64,000 nucleotides of DNA from an uncultured Draconibacterium sp. (GCF_963675065.1 NZ_OY775906.1:3698001-3762000), one strand, 5' to 3'; numbered from the stretch's first letter, positions 44,576 to 53,389 are shown. The notes: generated from the sequence alone by a model not told the origin. Made by a program: numbers and translations.

Positions 44576-46612
44576 TTATACTGCTACCTTTTTAAGCGAT
44601 GAACTAATTTTACCGAATTCAATATCTTCAAAATCACGGGCAGCTTTTTCCTGAACATCGATATCTTTTGTTTCAAGAATATTTGCCATGTATTTCAATT
44701 TGCGTTTATTGTTTTCTATTAAATCACACCATTTCATTATAGAAACCTCTATGTTCCTTTTTTCATTTCTAAAAAATAAATGTGGATTAAATTCGTCCTT
44801 TTGTCTGCCGTCTATGTCAAATTGAGCAGCATCGTTAATGTCTGAACTGATTAGTAAAATTTTGTAATGAATGTTATCGCTTGAAGAACTCAACAATTCA
44901 ATTTCCCTTGCATATCGCATCACTTGTTGAAGTTCTTTCGGACTTAGTTTAACCTTTGGTGCTTTTAATTCAACAACTAAAACCTCACGTCTTTTAGCAT
45001 CTAAAACTCTTTCATGATACATGAATAAATCGGTAATTGATTTTACGGGCTTCGGAAGGTCTTTATTTACATTATCCTTATCTTTTGATGGTTTAAATTT
45101 CATGCAATCATTCCTGAGTTCAGTAAGATTGTTTTGCAAGTTTTTATCGGAAAGCAACCGAGTTGTTTCATTAAATTCTTCACCAAATACCCATAACATA
45201 CGTTCCAAGAATTTGTGAAGTTCCTTTCTTTCCTTCACGTTTTTTGCAATATTTTTATGGTAAACCAGTTTTTCTAAAAATTCAATTTCTTCTAACTTTG
45301 ATGCAACTTTATCTGAAAATTCAATAATATTTTCTAAGTCCGTTTTATCCAATAGGTCGGAAAACTTAGTGGTCATTTTCTTATTCAATTTTAAAATATT
45401 GGTAAGAATTCTATCGAGTTCTCCGTTTGAAATAGTTCGATCGATTAATGGGTAAATTATTTCACGAAGTGTATTTGCTTCATGTAATAGGTGATACCTG
45501 TCCTCAACCAGATATGCCAGTTTGTCGAATAGAATAACCTTGGATTTTGAACTGGATTTTTCACGATATGGATAATACTCATCGCTTTTTAATTTCTCTG
45601 TGAAATTGTCGAATTCAGCATTTCTTTCCTTGAAAAAATCATTCAAATGGTCTTTAAGTAGAGTTCGGTACAATTTCCAATCCTCATCCAAATCATCCAA
45701 GTCAATATTTCGGTAGAGGTCGGCTGAAATAGTCGGTGTAGCTGCATAAATGAACCAACCACCTATTTTAGGACTTAGCCAACTTGCATCATATTCAAAT
45801 CCTTTGGCAATTGTGTTTAAACCAGCATTGGTCGTAGTTAGAAATACTTTAATCTTTGGGTATTTCTTGATTTGCATAAAATTAAATAAGACTTTGTGTG
45901 TTTCACCTTTTGAATCTGTAAATTCAGTTGTAGTTGCTATTGGTTCACCAACAACAAAATCCTTTGGGTCGATACGTTTACCGTTTATGTAGAACGAAAT
46001 GTCTTTATTGAAAATTTTAAGAGGATAACGTTCAAAAATAGCATCTGCAAAATTATCAGGTAAAAACTTGTCGATAATTTTCTTTTTGGGTTCACTGTCT
46101 GTTACTGTTGAATCATACAGGTTAGTAATTGTTACCTGATAATATGGTTTATGGTTAGTACCTTTTAATATCTCTTCTTCGGTTTCAACATCCACCTCAG
46201 ATACATTAATGTTCTTACCGAAACTATCAAATGTTAGTGGAATTCTAATTTTAGAGAAATTTTTCTCGGTACTGGAATACGAAACTGATTCAATTGCCAC
46301 CTTCTGACCAATCTGGAATGAAGCAAATCGACCTATACCTTTTCCACCATCTTTGTTAGCTGTTCCGATTGATAACAACTTATTTTCAACGTCCTTAGTA
46401 TGAACACCAATGCCATCATCTTTTACCTTTATCGATTTAATTATTGTTGGACTTAGTTCTTTTTCATCCGTATAATCAATATCGATATATATGTTTTTAC
46501 TCTTTGCCTGAATTGAGTTGTTAATTAGCTCGCAAAATGCAGCGAAGGTGCTAATGTAGTTCGCAAATAGTTCATTTACCAATCTGGAATTGGTGGTAAA
46601 TTTTCTTTTCAT
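44576..46612 (-). CDS. GHKL (Hsp90/MORC-like) ATPase of the restriction locus
   Basis: 678 residues. The N-terminal Bergerat ATP-binding fold has N-box ELINNSIQAKSKNIYID, KVKDDGIGVHTKD and GGKGIGRFASFQIG. A transducer-like middle and a long helical part with coiled-coil character (EEIEFLEKLVYHKNIAKNVKERKELHKFLERM) follow. Near the C-terminus VLVVELKAPKVKLSPKELQQVMRYA resembles a PD-(D/E)XK-type core (ELK), so a nuclease end is possible (inference). Proteins of this build recur in defence islands. It lies between the XRE regulator (8 bases upstream) and hsdM, suggesting one transcript. Confidence 0.82.
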   Translation of the reverse strand: MKRKFTTNSRLVNELFANYISTFAAFCELINNSIQAKSKNIYIDIDYTDEKELSPTIIKSIKVKDDGIGVHTKDVENKLLSIGTANKDGGKGIGRFASFQIGQKVAIESVSYSSTEKNFSKIRIPLTFDSFGKNINVSEVDVETEEEILKGTNHKPYYQVTITNLYDSTVTDSEPKKKIIDKFLPDNFADAIFERYPLKIFNKDISFYINGKRIDPKDFVVGEPIATTTEFTDSKGETHKVLFNFMQIKKYPKIKVFLTTTNAGLNTIAKGFEYDASWLSPKIGGWFIYAATPTISADLYRNIDLDDLDEDWKLYRTLLKDHLNDFFKERNAEFDNFTEKLKSDEYYPYREKSSSKSKVILFDKLAYLVEDRYHLLHEANTLREIIYPLIDRTISNGELDRILTNILKLNKKMTTKFSDLLDKTDLENIIEFSDKVASKLEEIEFLEKLVYHKNIAKNVKERKELHKFLERMLWVFGEEFNETTRLLSDKNLQNNLTELRNDCMKFKPSKDKDNVNKDLPKPVKSITDLFMYHERVLDAKRREVLVVELKAPKVKLSPKELQQVMRYAREIELLSSSSDNIHYKILLISSDINDAAQFDIDGRQKDEFNPHLFFRNEKRNIEVSIMKWCDLIENNKRKLKYMANILETKDIDVQEKAARDFEDIEFGKISSSLKKVAV

Positions 46613-46619
46613 AGTGTAT

Positions 46620-46925
46620 TTAGTTTGTCGGTGTTGTTGATTTTAGATTGAGGTATATTTGCTCAAGGTCTTTAAAATTATTCACTTTGTGTATCTCTTG
46701 GTTAACTTCCAGATAACCTTTTACATGAACATCCATATTAAAATCATCGAATAGCTCGTAAATGTTTAAATCTAATGCATTTGCAATACTTTCCAATGTA
46801 GAAAGTGTTGGGTTACCGTTACTGCTCAACATTCGTGTAACCGTTTCGGGTGAAACGTCCATACGGTTTGCCAGTTCTTTTAAAGTTATTCCCCTTTTTT
46901 TACAAATTGATTTTACTCTTAGCAT
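46620..46925 (-). CDS. XRE-family transcriptional regulator
   Basis: The frame opens at 46946, but the ATG at 46925 (MLRVKSICKKRGITLKELANRMDVS) starts the domain cleanly; 101 residues. The helix-turn-helix is KELANRMDVSPETVTRMLSSNGNPTLSTLESIANALDLNIYELF. It heads the minus-strand restriction operon and faces a divergent plus-strand gene; four copies of AAATCAAT in the shared upstream region are probable operator sites. It likely acts as the control protein of the restriction operon (inference). Confidence 0.88.
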   Translation of the reverse strand: MLRVKSICKKRGITLKELANRMDVSPETVTRMLSSNGNPTLSTLESIANALDLNIYELFDDFNMDVHVKGYLEVNQEIHKVNNFKDLEQIYLNLKSTTPTN

Positions 46926-46967
46926 ATATCGACAATAGAATAACAAACCTAACGAAAATTAATCTAC

Positions 46968-47069
46968 AAATCAATATATCAATAATAATTGTATTGAAAA
47001 TCAATATTCTTGGGTTTTTTATTGATTTAAATGTTATCTTTACGATATATTATTAATCTTTAAATCAAT
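46968..47069. promoter_or_regulatory. four AAATCAAT operator-like boxes and a -7 element
   Basis: AAATCAAT at 46968-46975, 46998-47005 and 47062-47069, and its complement ATTGATTT at 47021-47028, all in the 149-base divergent spacer. TATCTTTA at 47035-47042 fits the Bacteroidota -7 box for the plus-strand gene at 47075. The boxes flank it, suiting repression by the adjacent XRE protein. Confidence 0.5.
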
Positions 47070-47074
47070 TTTAA

Positions 47075-47392
47075 ATGTGCATTTCCAACTACATTTTTCA
47101 GGTACTCATATCCAAACCAACCATCCTAATGAGTTGGGGTTTTCACAATCCAATGGGGGGTGATAATGCCTTAATGTTTAAGGTTAATGGTTTTATCCAT
47201 CAAGGCGATGTTATTGTTAGCTACAACGAGGGAATGGACTTGTTTGATGTTCAATTATTAACCCCAAAAGGGAAACTGGTTAAAACCATAGAAAACATCT
47301 ATGTTGACCAGTTAATTGATGTAATTGACGAGGCAGTTGAACATACAACAGATTACAATACACGAATTAATAACCGCTATAATTTTAATTAA
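47075..47392 (+). CDS. conserved hypothetical protein of mobile elements, 105 residues
   Basis: MCISNYIFQVLISKPTILMSWGFHNPMGGDNALMFKVNGFIHQGDVIVSYNEGMDLFDVQLLTPKGKLVKTIENIYVDQLIDVIDEAVEH. An alpha/beta pattern without membrane segment; similar short proteins occur in Bacteroidota mobile elements (memory, not searched). It is probably co-transcribed with the serine recombinase that starts 1 base after its stop. Function unknown. Confidence 0.65.
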   Translation: MCISNYIFQVLISKPTILMSWGFHNPMGGDNALMFKVNGFIHQGDVIVSYNEGMDLFDVQLLTPKGKLVKTIENIYVDQLIDVIDEAVEHTTDYNTRINNRYNFN

Positions 47393-47393
47393 A

Positions 47394-48017
47394 ATGAAAA
47401 ACGTATGCATACTCGCACGTGTGAGCACACTTCAACAAGATTATGAACGGCAAATTTCAGAACTAACCCAATTTGCTGATGCGAACAACATGAACGTAGT
47501 TAAAATCTTTGCGAATAAAATTAGCGGTGCAACCAAAAACGAAGATAGAACTGAAATTCAGGAACTAATTAGCTACGTTAAAACCAACAAAGTTGATAAG
47601 GTCTTATGCCTTGAAATTTCTCGTCTTGGAAGAAATACGCTGGAAGCATTGAAGGTGATTGAATTGCTCAACCAACATAAAATACCTCTTTACGTGAAAA
47701 ACTATTCGTTGGAAACAATAGATGAACATGGGAAAGTAAATCCAATGGCACAACTACTGATTACTTTACTTCTGGAAATTGGTAACATGGAAAGAACTAC
47801 TATCCGTCAACGCATGGAATCAGGTTACAAAAATCATATTGCCAACGGTGGTTCAGTAGGGAGAAAAATTGGTTATAAAAAGTCGGATGAAGAAATTAAA
47901 AGCCAGTACACCGAAGAAATCAAATTACTTCGTAAAGGTTATTCACTGCGTAACATTACAAAAATTACTGGCACAAGCGTTAACACCTTACGAAAAGTGA
48001 AATCTATTGCAGTTTAA
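47394..48017 (+). CDS. serine recombinase/resolvase
   Basis: The frame opens at 47325 but the domain begins at ATG 47394 (MKNVCILARVSTLQQDYERQ); 207 residues. Ser11 in ARVSTLQQ is the nucleophile; YVKTNKVDKVLCLEISRLGRNTLEAL carries the catalytic arginine segment; IGNMERTTIRQRMESGY is the long E helix; a C-terminal helix-turn-helix (SLRNITKITGTSVNTLRKVKS) binds DNA. It is the short resolvase/invertase type and not a large integrase, so it may resolve dimers, invert DNA or come from a transposon. No invertible repeats are evident beside it. Confidence 0.9.
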   Translation: MKNVCILARVSTLQQDYERQISELTQFADANNMNVVKIFANKISGATKNEDRTEIQELISYVKTNKVDKVLCLEISRLGRNTLEALKVIELLNQHKIPLYVKNYSLETIDEHGKVNPMAQLLITLLLEIGNMERTTIRQRMESGYKNHIANGGSVGRKIGYKKSDEEIKSQYTEEIKLLRKGYSLRNITKITGTSVNTLRKVKSIAV

Positions 48018-48110
48018 TGTATCAACTTAAAACTGTATCAATTTAATCTTGCATAGGGTTTTTGATACAGGTTTTTATGTGTCATTTTTATTTAAAAGAT
48101 TTTAATGACA

Positions 48111-49235
48111 CTATTTCTCTTTGGCTTTTTCGTGTTCTTTTCTGTTTTTGTGAAACGTGCTTATTCTACCGTTCGGTTCAATATGAAAAGTATAATAATC
48201 GCCTTCAAAATAAACACTTTGGCTGCCATATTTACTATATCTTTGTTCTGGGTTGCTTTTTCTAAACTCTTGATAGTCTTCATCAATTTGTTCAATTACA
48301 TGTTTCATTACAACAAAAACATCTCCTTCATTCCATTGGAAATTATCTTTATGTTCAAAGTGTTCGTTAACCTTATATTCTTCAACATGCCTCATATATA
48401 TATGAAGATAGCTATCGATATCTAAATATATCGGATTCTGCCCTGTAACTGTCAAACGCCTTTCTTTAAACTGTCTGATTTTAACCAACAACTCAGTAGC
48501 TTTTTCTATATTATTTTGCGCTAACTTTTTTAAACTACTTCCTGCTTGTTTAAGGTAGTGGTCAAGCAACTGAATGCTGTTTCTACTCTTATTTTCATAT
48601 AATTCAGCAAGCCTTTGTTTTTCTTCTTCATTTATATCTTCACGGACAGTTTTCATCCGTAAATATTCCCATTCAACACTTTCATTTAGATGTCCGTTCT
48701 CATCAAATATTTCTTGTTTCTCATCATCACTTAAATTTTCAGCTTCATAGTAATATTTTCCTGCCAAATAAAAATTTCTTTCTTTTGGACTTAATCCTAC
48801 ACCTTCGGTAACAAGTTTTTTGTTAAATCCATACATCCAGTCCAAATCCCTCCCCTTGGGTAACATCCTAACAGGAATATCAACTTTTCGTATTGTTCTA
48901 ATTTCCTTTGAGTGAAACGTATTCGTGATTGGAAATTTTGGATACAATAATTCCGCAATATCTTCAGAATTAATTCCTTCTGATAAAAGCTGTTCAACCT
49001 TTTCACCTGGTAGTTCTATTCCAAGATATTTTGCTTTTATTCTCCCGTGATGTGAGAATGGTTCTGTTTGAACCATCTCATCCATTTCCTCACGTTCTCC
49101 TTGGGTATATAAAAACACCACAGTTATAAAACTTCCGTAATTTAAATATGCTTCACTATCACGATTAAATGTTAGTCCTGCCGTTTTATCTTCTTTCCCC
49201 ACTAATAGGTAAATTTCTTCAAGAGTATATTGCAT
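48111..49235 (-). CDS. unknown 374-residue protein with a possible nuclease-like C-terminus
   Basis: Not recognised. The N-terminal part (MQYTLEEIYLLVGKEDKTAGLTF, VFLYTQGEREEMDEMVQTEPFSHHGRIKAKYLGIELPG) may be a binding domain. The centre is helical and very charged (LSDDEKQEIFDENGHLNESVEWEYL). The end has DSYLHIYMRHVEEYKVNEHF, then WNEGDVFVVMKHVIEQIDEDYQEF and GDYYTFHIEPNGRISTFHKN. Paired histidines followed by Y-x-F-x-I-x-P-x-G-R-I-x-T-F loosely recall BECR-fold RNases (weak inference). It is a single gene, opposite to the recombinase. Confidence 0.65.
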   Translation of the reverse strand: MQYTLEEIYLLVGKEDKTAGLTFNRDSEAYLNYGSFITVVFLYTQGEREEMDEMVQTEPFSHHGRIKAKYLGIELPGEKVEQLLSEGINSEDIAELLYPKFPITNTFHSKEIRTIRKVDIPVRMLPKGRDLDWMYGFNKKLVTEGVGLSPKERNFYLAGKYYYEAENLSDDEKQEIFDENGHLNESVEWEYLRMKTVREDINEEEKQRLAELYENKSRNSIQLLDHYLKQAGSSLKKLAQNNIEKATELLVKIRQFKERRLTVTGQNPIYLDIDSYLHIYMRHVEEYKVNEHFEHKDNFQWNEGDVFVVMKHVIEQIDEDYQEFRKSNPEQRYSKYGSQSVYFEGDYYTFHIEPNGRISTFHKNRKEHEKAKEK

Positions 49236-49630
49236 ATCCTTTATTTATTTAATTACTCATTTTATTTAGAATAGAACTGGTTCTTGATTACGCTATTATT
49301 TTTGGCGTTAGTTCTTTTAGGATTTCATATTTAAAGTAGTGATAATTCGATTATGATCAAAGCAATATTAAAAATATGTGATTCATCACAATTTTTTATA
49401 GTTATGAGTGCATTTCTTCATGTAGGACGTTCAAGACATCATTTTTTCCCTTTTTCTATGGCAAACATGAAGGGATTACTGTTATTACGGGTGCTTAAAA
49501 CCATAAATATCATGTAAAACACCCCCATTAATTTGTATGTGGTACATATAAAATCAAGTTATCGGGGCATTTAATGCACATTATCCTGTTCTTTTTTAGG
49601 TTTAGTAGTATTTATTTCTAAACAGTTAAA
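49236..49630. other. intergenic region, A/T-rich
   Basis: 395 bases between divergent genes. It holds short inverted words (TGATTCATCACA near 49380) but no ORF or stable hairpin worth calling. It should include the promoters of both neighbours. Confidence 0.4.
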
Positions 49631-49873
49631 ATGAAAATTAAATCAGAAGGTAAAGTTTCAAAGCAAAATGTTAAACGATTACAGCTTATTGCAGCCAATC
49701 TCAGGGCAATGAGACATTCCGATGGTAGACTTCAAGATGGGTACATAGAAGAAGGTTTAACCAGACGACAAATTCAATACGCTGAGAGTTCTTCTAATTT
49801 AACCCTAATAAAACTGTTTGAAATATTAGATTGTTACGGTTACAAAATGAAAGACCTTGTTGAAATTGATTAG
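49631..49873 (+). CDS. small helix-turn-helix-like regulator
   Basis: 80 residues: NVKRLQLIAANLRAMRHSDGRLQDGYIEEGLTRRQIQYAESSSNLTLIKLFEILDCYGYKMKDLVEID. The spacing of helices and the last part (SNLTLIKLFEILDCYGYKMKDLVEI) look like a shortened XRE-type domain; the turn RRQIQYAESSSN could be the recognition helix. It is followed by a 0.9-kb stretch without genes. Confidence 0.6.
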   Translation: MKIKSEGKVSKQNVKRLQLIAANLRAMRHSDGRLQDGYIEEGLTRRQIQYAESSSNLTLIKLFEILDCYGYKMKDLVEID

Positions 49874-50793
49874 ACCTGTATTTGAATTAATTCGTGAACG
49901 AATTAATTTTGGTTGAATTTTAAAAACCCTTGCAACTAACATTAAAAACTTATTTCTTTGTATTGAAAACTACTGAAGATTAATCCACTGTAATACTTAT
50001 CACTGAAAAACAATCCATTGGAATAATTTCATTGTAACAACTTAAACTAATTTTGAAGTTATTGTGTACGCAGCAATTATTGGAATTACAATTTACAGAA
50101 AAGGTTACTGTCATGGGATTACCCAGCAAAATGTAGAGTAATTGATTTTAAGGAAAATTAAATCATCTCTATTAAAAATTACTGAAGGAATGTAGCATAA
50201 GACTAACTACCACATTTCATTACTGCTCTACTGAAATAAAAAACTACTGTTATTGGGATTACCCTTTTATTACTGATATGGGCAATACATAAAGATATAA
50301 CTCTGGTGTTACGTAAATTACTTACAATGCACTGGTACAATTAGAACCCAACGTAAGTTGTATCTGGTAATACTCTCGGTGAAAAGATACGTTCACAAAG
50401 ACCTGCTCTGACTTACGGGTGTCAACAGGCAACTGATAATAAAAGAAACAGAACGTATACCGTGTACAGGGGCATGGATGTAGATTATTATCTTCCTACT
50501 GCCTGATATTATTTCTTTTTCTTTTAATACTATTATTCAATAGTTAACAAAGAAAGTAACACAAAGAAACATATCAGGGGAAAACCCGACTATGCTTGAT
50601 GTTGAAAATTGTTACAAAATATTCTGTGTAATACGGTTGAACATAAATTCAAGATATTCATGGGTTTGAAGAAATCTAATACTAATCCTAAAAAGGGATT
50701 ATTACACTTAATAATTAAACACACATCAGCGGGGTTGACACTGAATGAAAATACTGCCCCGTCAGTTCGTGTCTGTGATTGAGGTAGAAGTGA
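49874..50793. other. 920-base gene-free stretch with long-range pairing
   Basis: No ORF of note on either strand. ACTGTCATGGGATTACCC (50107) recurs as ACTGTTATTGGGATTACCC (50246). CAGGCA plus GATAATA (50426-50441) pair with TATTATC plus TGCCTG (50486-50505), enclosing about 44 bases with a further GTA-TAC stem. The word ACTG or TACTG is frequent through 49960-50350. It could encode a structured RNA or be a decayed gene. Confidence 0.45.
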
Positions 50794-51030
50794 CTATTCT
50801 TCTTCTGACTGTCTTAATCTTTTTTCAACCATCAAAATTAATTCAGATGCTTCTATATCAAGTGCTTTAGCCAATTGAAAGACAATCACAATTGACGGTT
50901 TCCGAAGACCTCTTTCGATGAAAGATATATGCCTGTCATGCATGTTAGCAAGTTCGGCAAGTTTTTCCTGCGACAACCCTCGTTGTTTCCGCAAATCCCT
51001 TAAAACCTCACCGAATCTCTTGACAATCAT
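50794..51030 (-). CDS. XRE-family transcriptional regulator
   Basis: The frame opens at 51051; the ATG at 51030 is preceded by AAAGGAGATAAT, an unusually good Shine-Dalgarno for this genome, and starts MIVKRFGEVLRDLRKQRGLSQEKLAELANMHDRHISFIERGLRKPSIVIVFQLAKALDIEASELI; 78 residues. It is a classic Cro/C1 fold, the C-protein type of restriction systems and phages. It faces a plus-strand gene at 51178; the palindrome at 51078-51093 is a candidate operator. Confidence 0.9.
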   Translation of the reverse strand: MIVKRFGEVLRDLRKQRGLSQEKLAELANMHDRHISFIERGLRKPSIVIVFQLAKALDIEASELILMVEKRLRQSEEE

Positions 51031-51077
51031 ATTATCTCCTTTGTGAAACAATATTCATTTTTTGGTTGCCCTGCACC

Positions 51078-51093
51078 ACATACAACTGTATGT
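51078..51093. promoter_or_regulatory. palindromic operator candidate
   Basis: ACATAC, AACT, GTATGT: a perfect 6-bp inverted repeat in the 147-base spacer between the XRE gene and the divergent membrane/zinc-ribbon gene. TATATTTG at 51100-51107 matches the TAnnTTTG -7 box for the plus strand, so binding here would block it. Confidence 0.5.
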
Positions 51094-51177
51094 ATTTTGT
51101 ATATTTGTTCAATAATCCATCTGAATACAACAATAATCAGTGGCAATACTTATAATAATCATTCTAAAAATAGAAGT

Positions 51178-51717
51178 ATGGGAAATAGATGGCACAATAG
51201 TCGGTTATTAAACAATGATGAATACGCTTCAGGAAAGAAGAAAGGAAATGCTACATCAACAAATCTATTCAAGATTGGAGCTGGATTAAGTATTGTATTA
51301 GGATTTGTCTTCCTGATACGATATGATAGCTTTATCGCACTTCTTGTCATTATAACTTTAGCCATAGGTGGATTATTCTGGATTCGCAAGACAACATTTC
51401 ACGTTGCTAAACGAAATTTGCTTTTAGGAGCACTTAATATTTTAGTTGTGGTACTAATATTAGTACCAATAGGAAAGGTGACTGATTATTCATCTAAATC
51501 ATCTTCTGATTCTACTGATGACATTGCATACATGAAATGTCGTTACTGTGGCAAAGAAATAGTTGAAAAGAATAATCAGGGTATAATGTGCTATACAAGT
51601 GAACCAGACGGAATCGGAGTATTAACTTTTTATAGTGGTAGCAAATATGATGTTTATTGTTCCGAGGAATGTGCAAAAAAGGGGATTCTGGTTGGATATG
51701 GATATAGTGAACATTAA
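51178..51717 (+). CDS. membrane protein with C-terminal zinc ribbon
   Basis: The frame opens at 51043, overlapping the XRE gene; the ATG at 51178 (MGNRWHNSRLLNNDEYASG) is likelier, 179 residues. Two or three membrane helices (IGAGLSIVLGFVFLI, FIALLVIITLAIGGLFWI, LLLGALNILVVVLILVPIG) are followed by an outer or cytosolic tail with CRYCGKEIVEKNNQGIMCY and VYCSEECAKKGI, a treble-clef/TRASH-like zinc motif. Function unknown. It lies 32 bases before the FISUMP lipoprotein, probably co-transcribed. Confidence 0.7.
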   Translation: MGNRWHNSRLLNNDEYASGKKKGNATSTNLFKIGAGLSIVLGFVFLIRYDSFIALLVIITLAIGGLFWIRKTTFHVAKRNLLLGALNILVVVLILVPIGKVTDYSSKSSSDSTDDIAYMKCRYCGKEIVEKNNQGIMCYTSEPDGIGVLTFYSGSKYDVYCSEECAKKGILVGYGYSEH

Positions 51718-51749
51718 TTTAAAAGTTAATCCTTCAAAATTTTTTAAAT

Positions 51750-53090
51750 ATGAAAAACAAAACATTCATAAACGTTGTGATTTTAATTTTTCTGATAGCA
51801 CTAATGTCATGCAATAATCAGAGAGACAAATTCATGGATTTGCTTGCAAAAAAAGATTTAGCATTAGCCTATGATTTTAAATCAAAATACCCTGAAACCA
51901 TATTCAATATTGATAGTTTAATTCAAGAATTAGAATATGAAAAAGTTAAATCTTCAAACGATGTCTCTGAATTAAAAAGTTTTAAAAACAAATTTCCTCA
52001 AAGCAATTACATGACAGATATTCTGTATCGATTAAGTCAAATAGAGTGGGAAAATCTAAAGAAAAGCTGGAACGTTCAAAGTGCTCAAAAATATCTTTAT
52101 GATTATCCAGATAGTCCTTTCTGTGGCGAAGTTGAAGGCTGGTTATTTGAAAATACTTTAAATGGAACATTTACTGATAAAAGAGATGGATTAAAATATA
52201 ATTGGAAAAAAATTGGTGACCAGATATGGATGACTGAAAACTTATATTTCAATGCTGATAATTCAAATAGTTTTGGAGAAGGGAGAGCGTATAGTTATAG
52301 TTCAATCCGAGATGCTTGCATAGATGGTTGGGATATTCCAACGATAGAGGAATGGTACACTTTACTTTTTGATTTAGATACAAAGGTAAATATGATAGAT
52401 GCTCGACAAGAAATTGGGTTAAGAGGCTTAGTACTATTCGTTGACCCAAGTAAGTCTGCAATAGAAAGCGTTTTCAATCCTTATTTAAAATACGATGAAG
52501 TCGAATATTGGACTTTAGGTTATAAAGCTGAATCACATTTCATTCCAACAAGAATACGTTTTTCTAATGGTGGTTACAATCTGGCTTATATCGGACAATC
52601 CTACGGAGATAGAGGTTATTATCCTATAAGGTGTATCAAGAAATCGACTAAACCATCGCTATCAAGTTTAAAAAGAGATAATCTTTTTTCTATGAATAAG
52701 AACGGTTTAGTTTGCATTGATGGAATTATATATAAATCTGAAAATTTGATGAATGATGGCATATATTTACCTGTTGGGAAAAATCCAGACGATTACAAGG
52801 AGTATAAACAATCAATTCTGATTAAATATATTGGAGAGAAACTATTCTTTTTTACGTGTGAAGGAACAGGTGAGCATAACGATGATTTATACGTAATGAA
52901 GAACCTTCATGTCTTAACTTCTGATGAAAAGAACCATTTTAAACTTGCTGTTTTAACTAACTATAATAAAAGAAGCGTTATTGGAGAATTCTTCATTAAA
53001 GATAATTCGCACATCGTTTTATCCATGAGAAACGAAAATCCAATAGAATATATATTGATTAGAAAGGTAAAGGTTGGTTTTCCTTTATAA
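51750..53090 (+). CDS. FISUMP-domain lipoprotein
   Basis: 446 residues. The lipobox is in LIFLIALMSC (Cys21). The first 100 residues hold tetratrico-like helical segments (LAYDFKSKYPETIFNIDSLIQ, FKNKFPQSNYMTDILYRL). From about 130: FTDKRDGLKYNWKKIGDQIWMTENLYF, then CIDGWDIPTIEEWYTLL, WTLGYKAESHFIPTRIRFSNGG and GYYPIRCIKK, the Fibrobacter succinogenes major paralogous (FISUMP) domain. The C-terminal 150 residues are unassigned. It is anchored to the outer or inner membrane; the role is unknown and a surface-binding function is likely. Confidence 0.82.
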   Translation: MKNKTFINVVILIFLIALMSCNNQRDKFMDLLAKKDLALAYDFKSKYPETIFNIDSLIQELEYEKVKSSNDVSELKSFKNKFPQSNYMTDILYRLSQIEWENLKKSWNVQSAQKYLYDYPDSPFCGEVEGWLFENTLNGTFTDKRDGLKYNWKKIGDQIWMTENLYFNADNSNSFGEGRAYSYSSIRDACIDGWDIPTIEEWYTLLFDLDTKVNMIDARQEIGLRGLVLFVDPSKSAIESVFNPYLKYDEVEYWTLGYKAESHFIPTRIRFSNGGYNLAYIGQSYGDRGYYPIRCIKKSTKPSLSSLKRDNLFSMNKNGLVCIDGIIYKSENLMNDGIYLPVGKNPDDYKEYKQSILIKYIGEKLFFFTCEGTGEHNDDLYVMKNLHVLTSDEKNHFKLAVLTNYNKRSVIGEFFIKDNSHIVLSMRNENPIEYILIRKVKVGFPL

Positions 53091-53284
53091 ACTACCAAAA
53101 GAAAGGAAATCAATATTATAGTAAATGAGTAAACAGTTTCAATCGGTAAAAGTTAGTATTTGAGGTAACGATTTCCAATGTTAGATTAATAGGCTACCAG
53201 CATACCAATTCCTTTTCGAAGGAATCATAAAATTTATGTAATAGACTTTCCTTTTATTAATAATTTGTTTATTATTAAACATGA
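53091..53284. other. intergenic spacer with one short hairpin
   Basis: A/T-rich, no ORF. ATTCCTTTTCGAAGGAAT (53208-53225) is a perfect short palindrome without a T-run; it may help end the FISUMP transcript. The structured leader follows. Confidence 0.45.
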
Positions 53285-53356
53285 GCAAAAGTGTTGGTGT
53301 AATGTTATCTCGGTCGAGAAGCATTACTCTGTTAAAACTTTTGCAAATAAGGAGAG
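53285..53356 (+). ncRNA. nested-hairpin leader RNA candidate before a 40-residue membrane ORF
   Basis: Three nested stems: GCAAAAGT (53285) with ACTTTTGC (53337-53344), GTAATG (53299) with CATTAC (53122+200, ends 53327), and CTC-GGTC-GAG (53309-53318) at the tip. GGAGAGTT follows at 53351 and CCGCCTCC lies shortly after, able to pair with it. The small ORF starts at 53390. The order stem, then an alternative stem next to the start suggests a cis-regulatory element; no known riboswitch class was recognised. Confidence 0.45.
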
Positions 53357-53389
53357 TTAACCGCCTCCAACAAAAAATAACATTTTATA

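Noticed and set aside
47394..48017. Serine recombinase considered as the island's integrase
   Set aside because: It is of the short resolvase/invertase type and far from both ends, whereas a tyrosine integrase sits at the left core, which lies in a tRNA gene.
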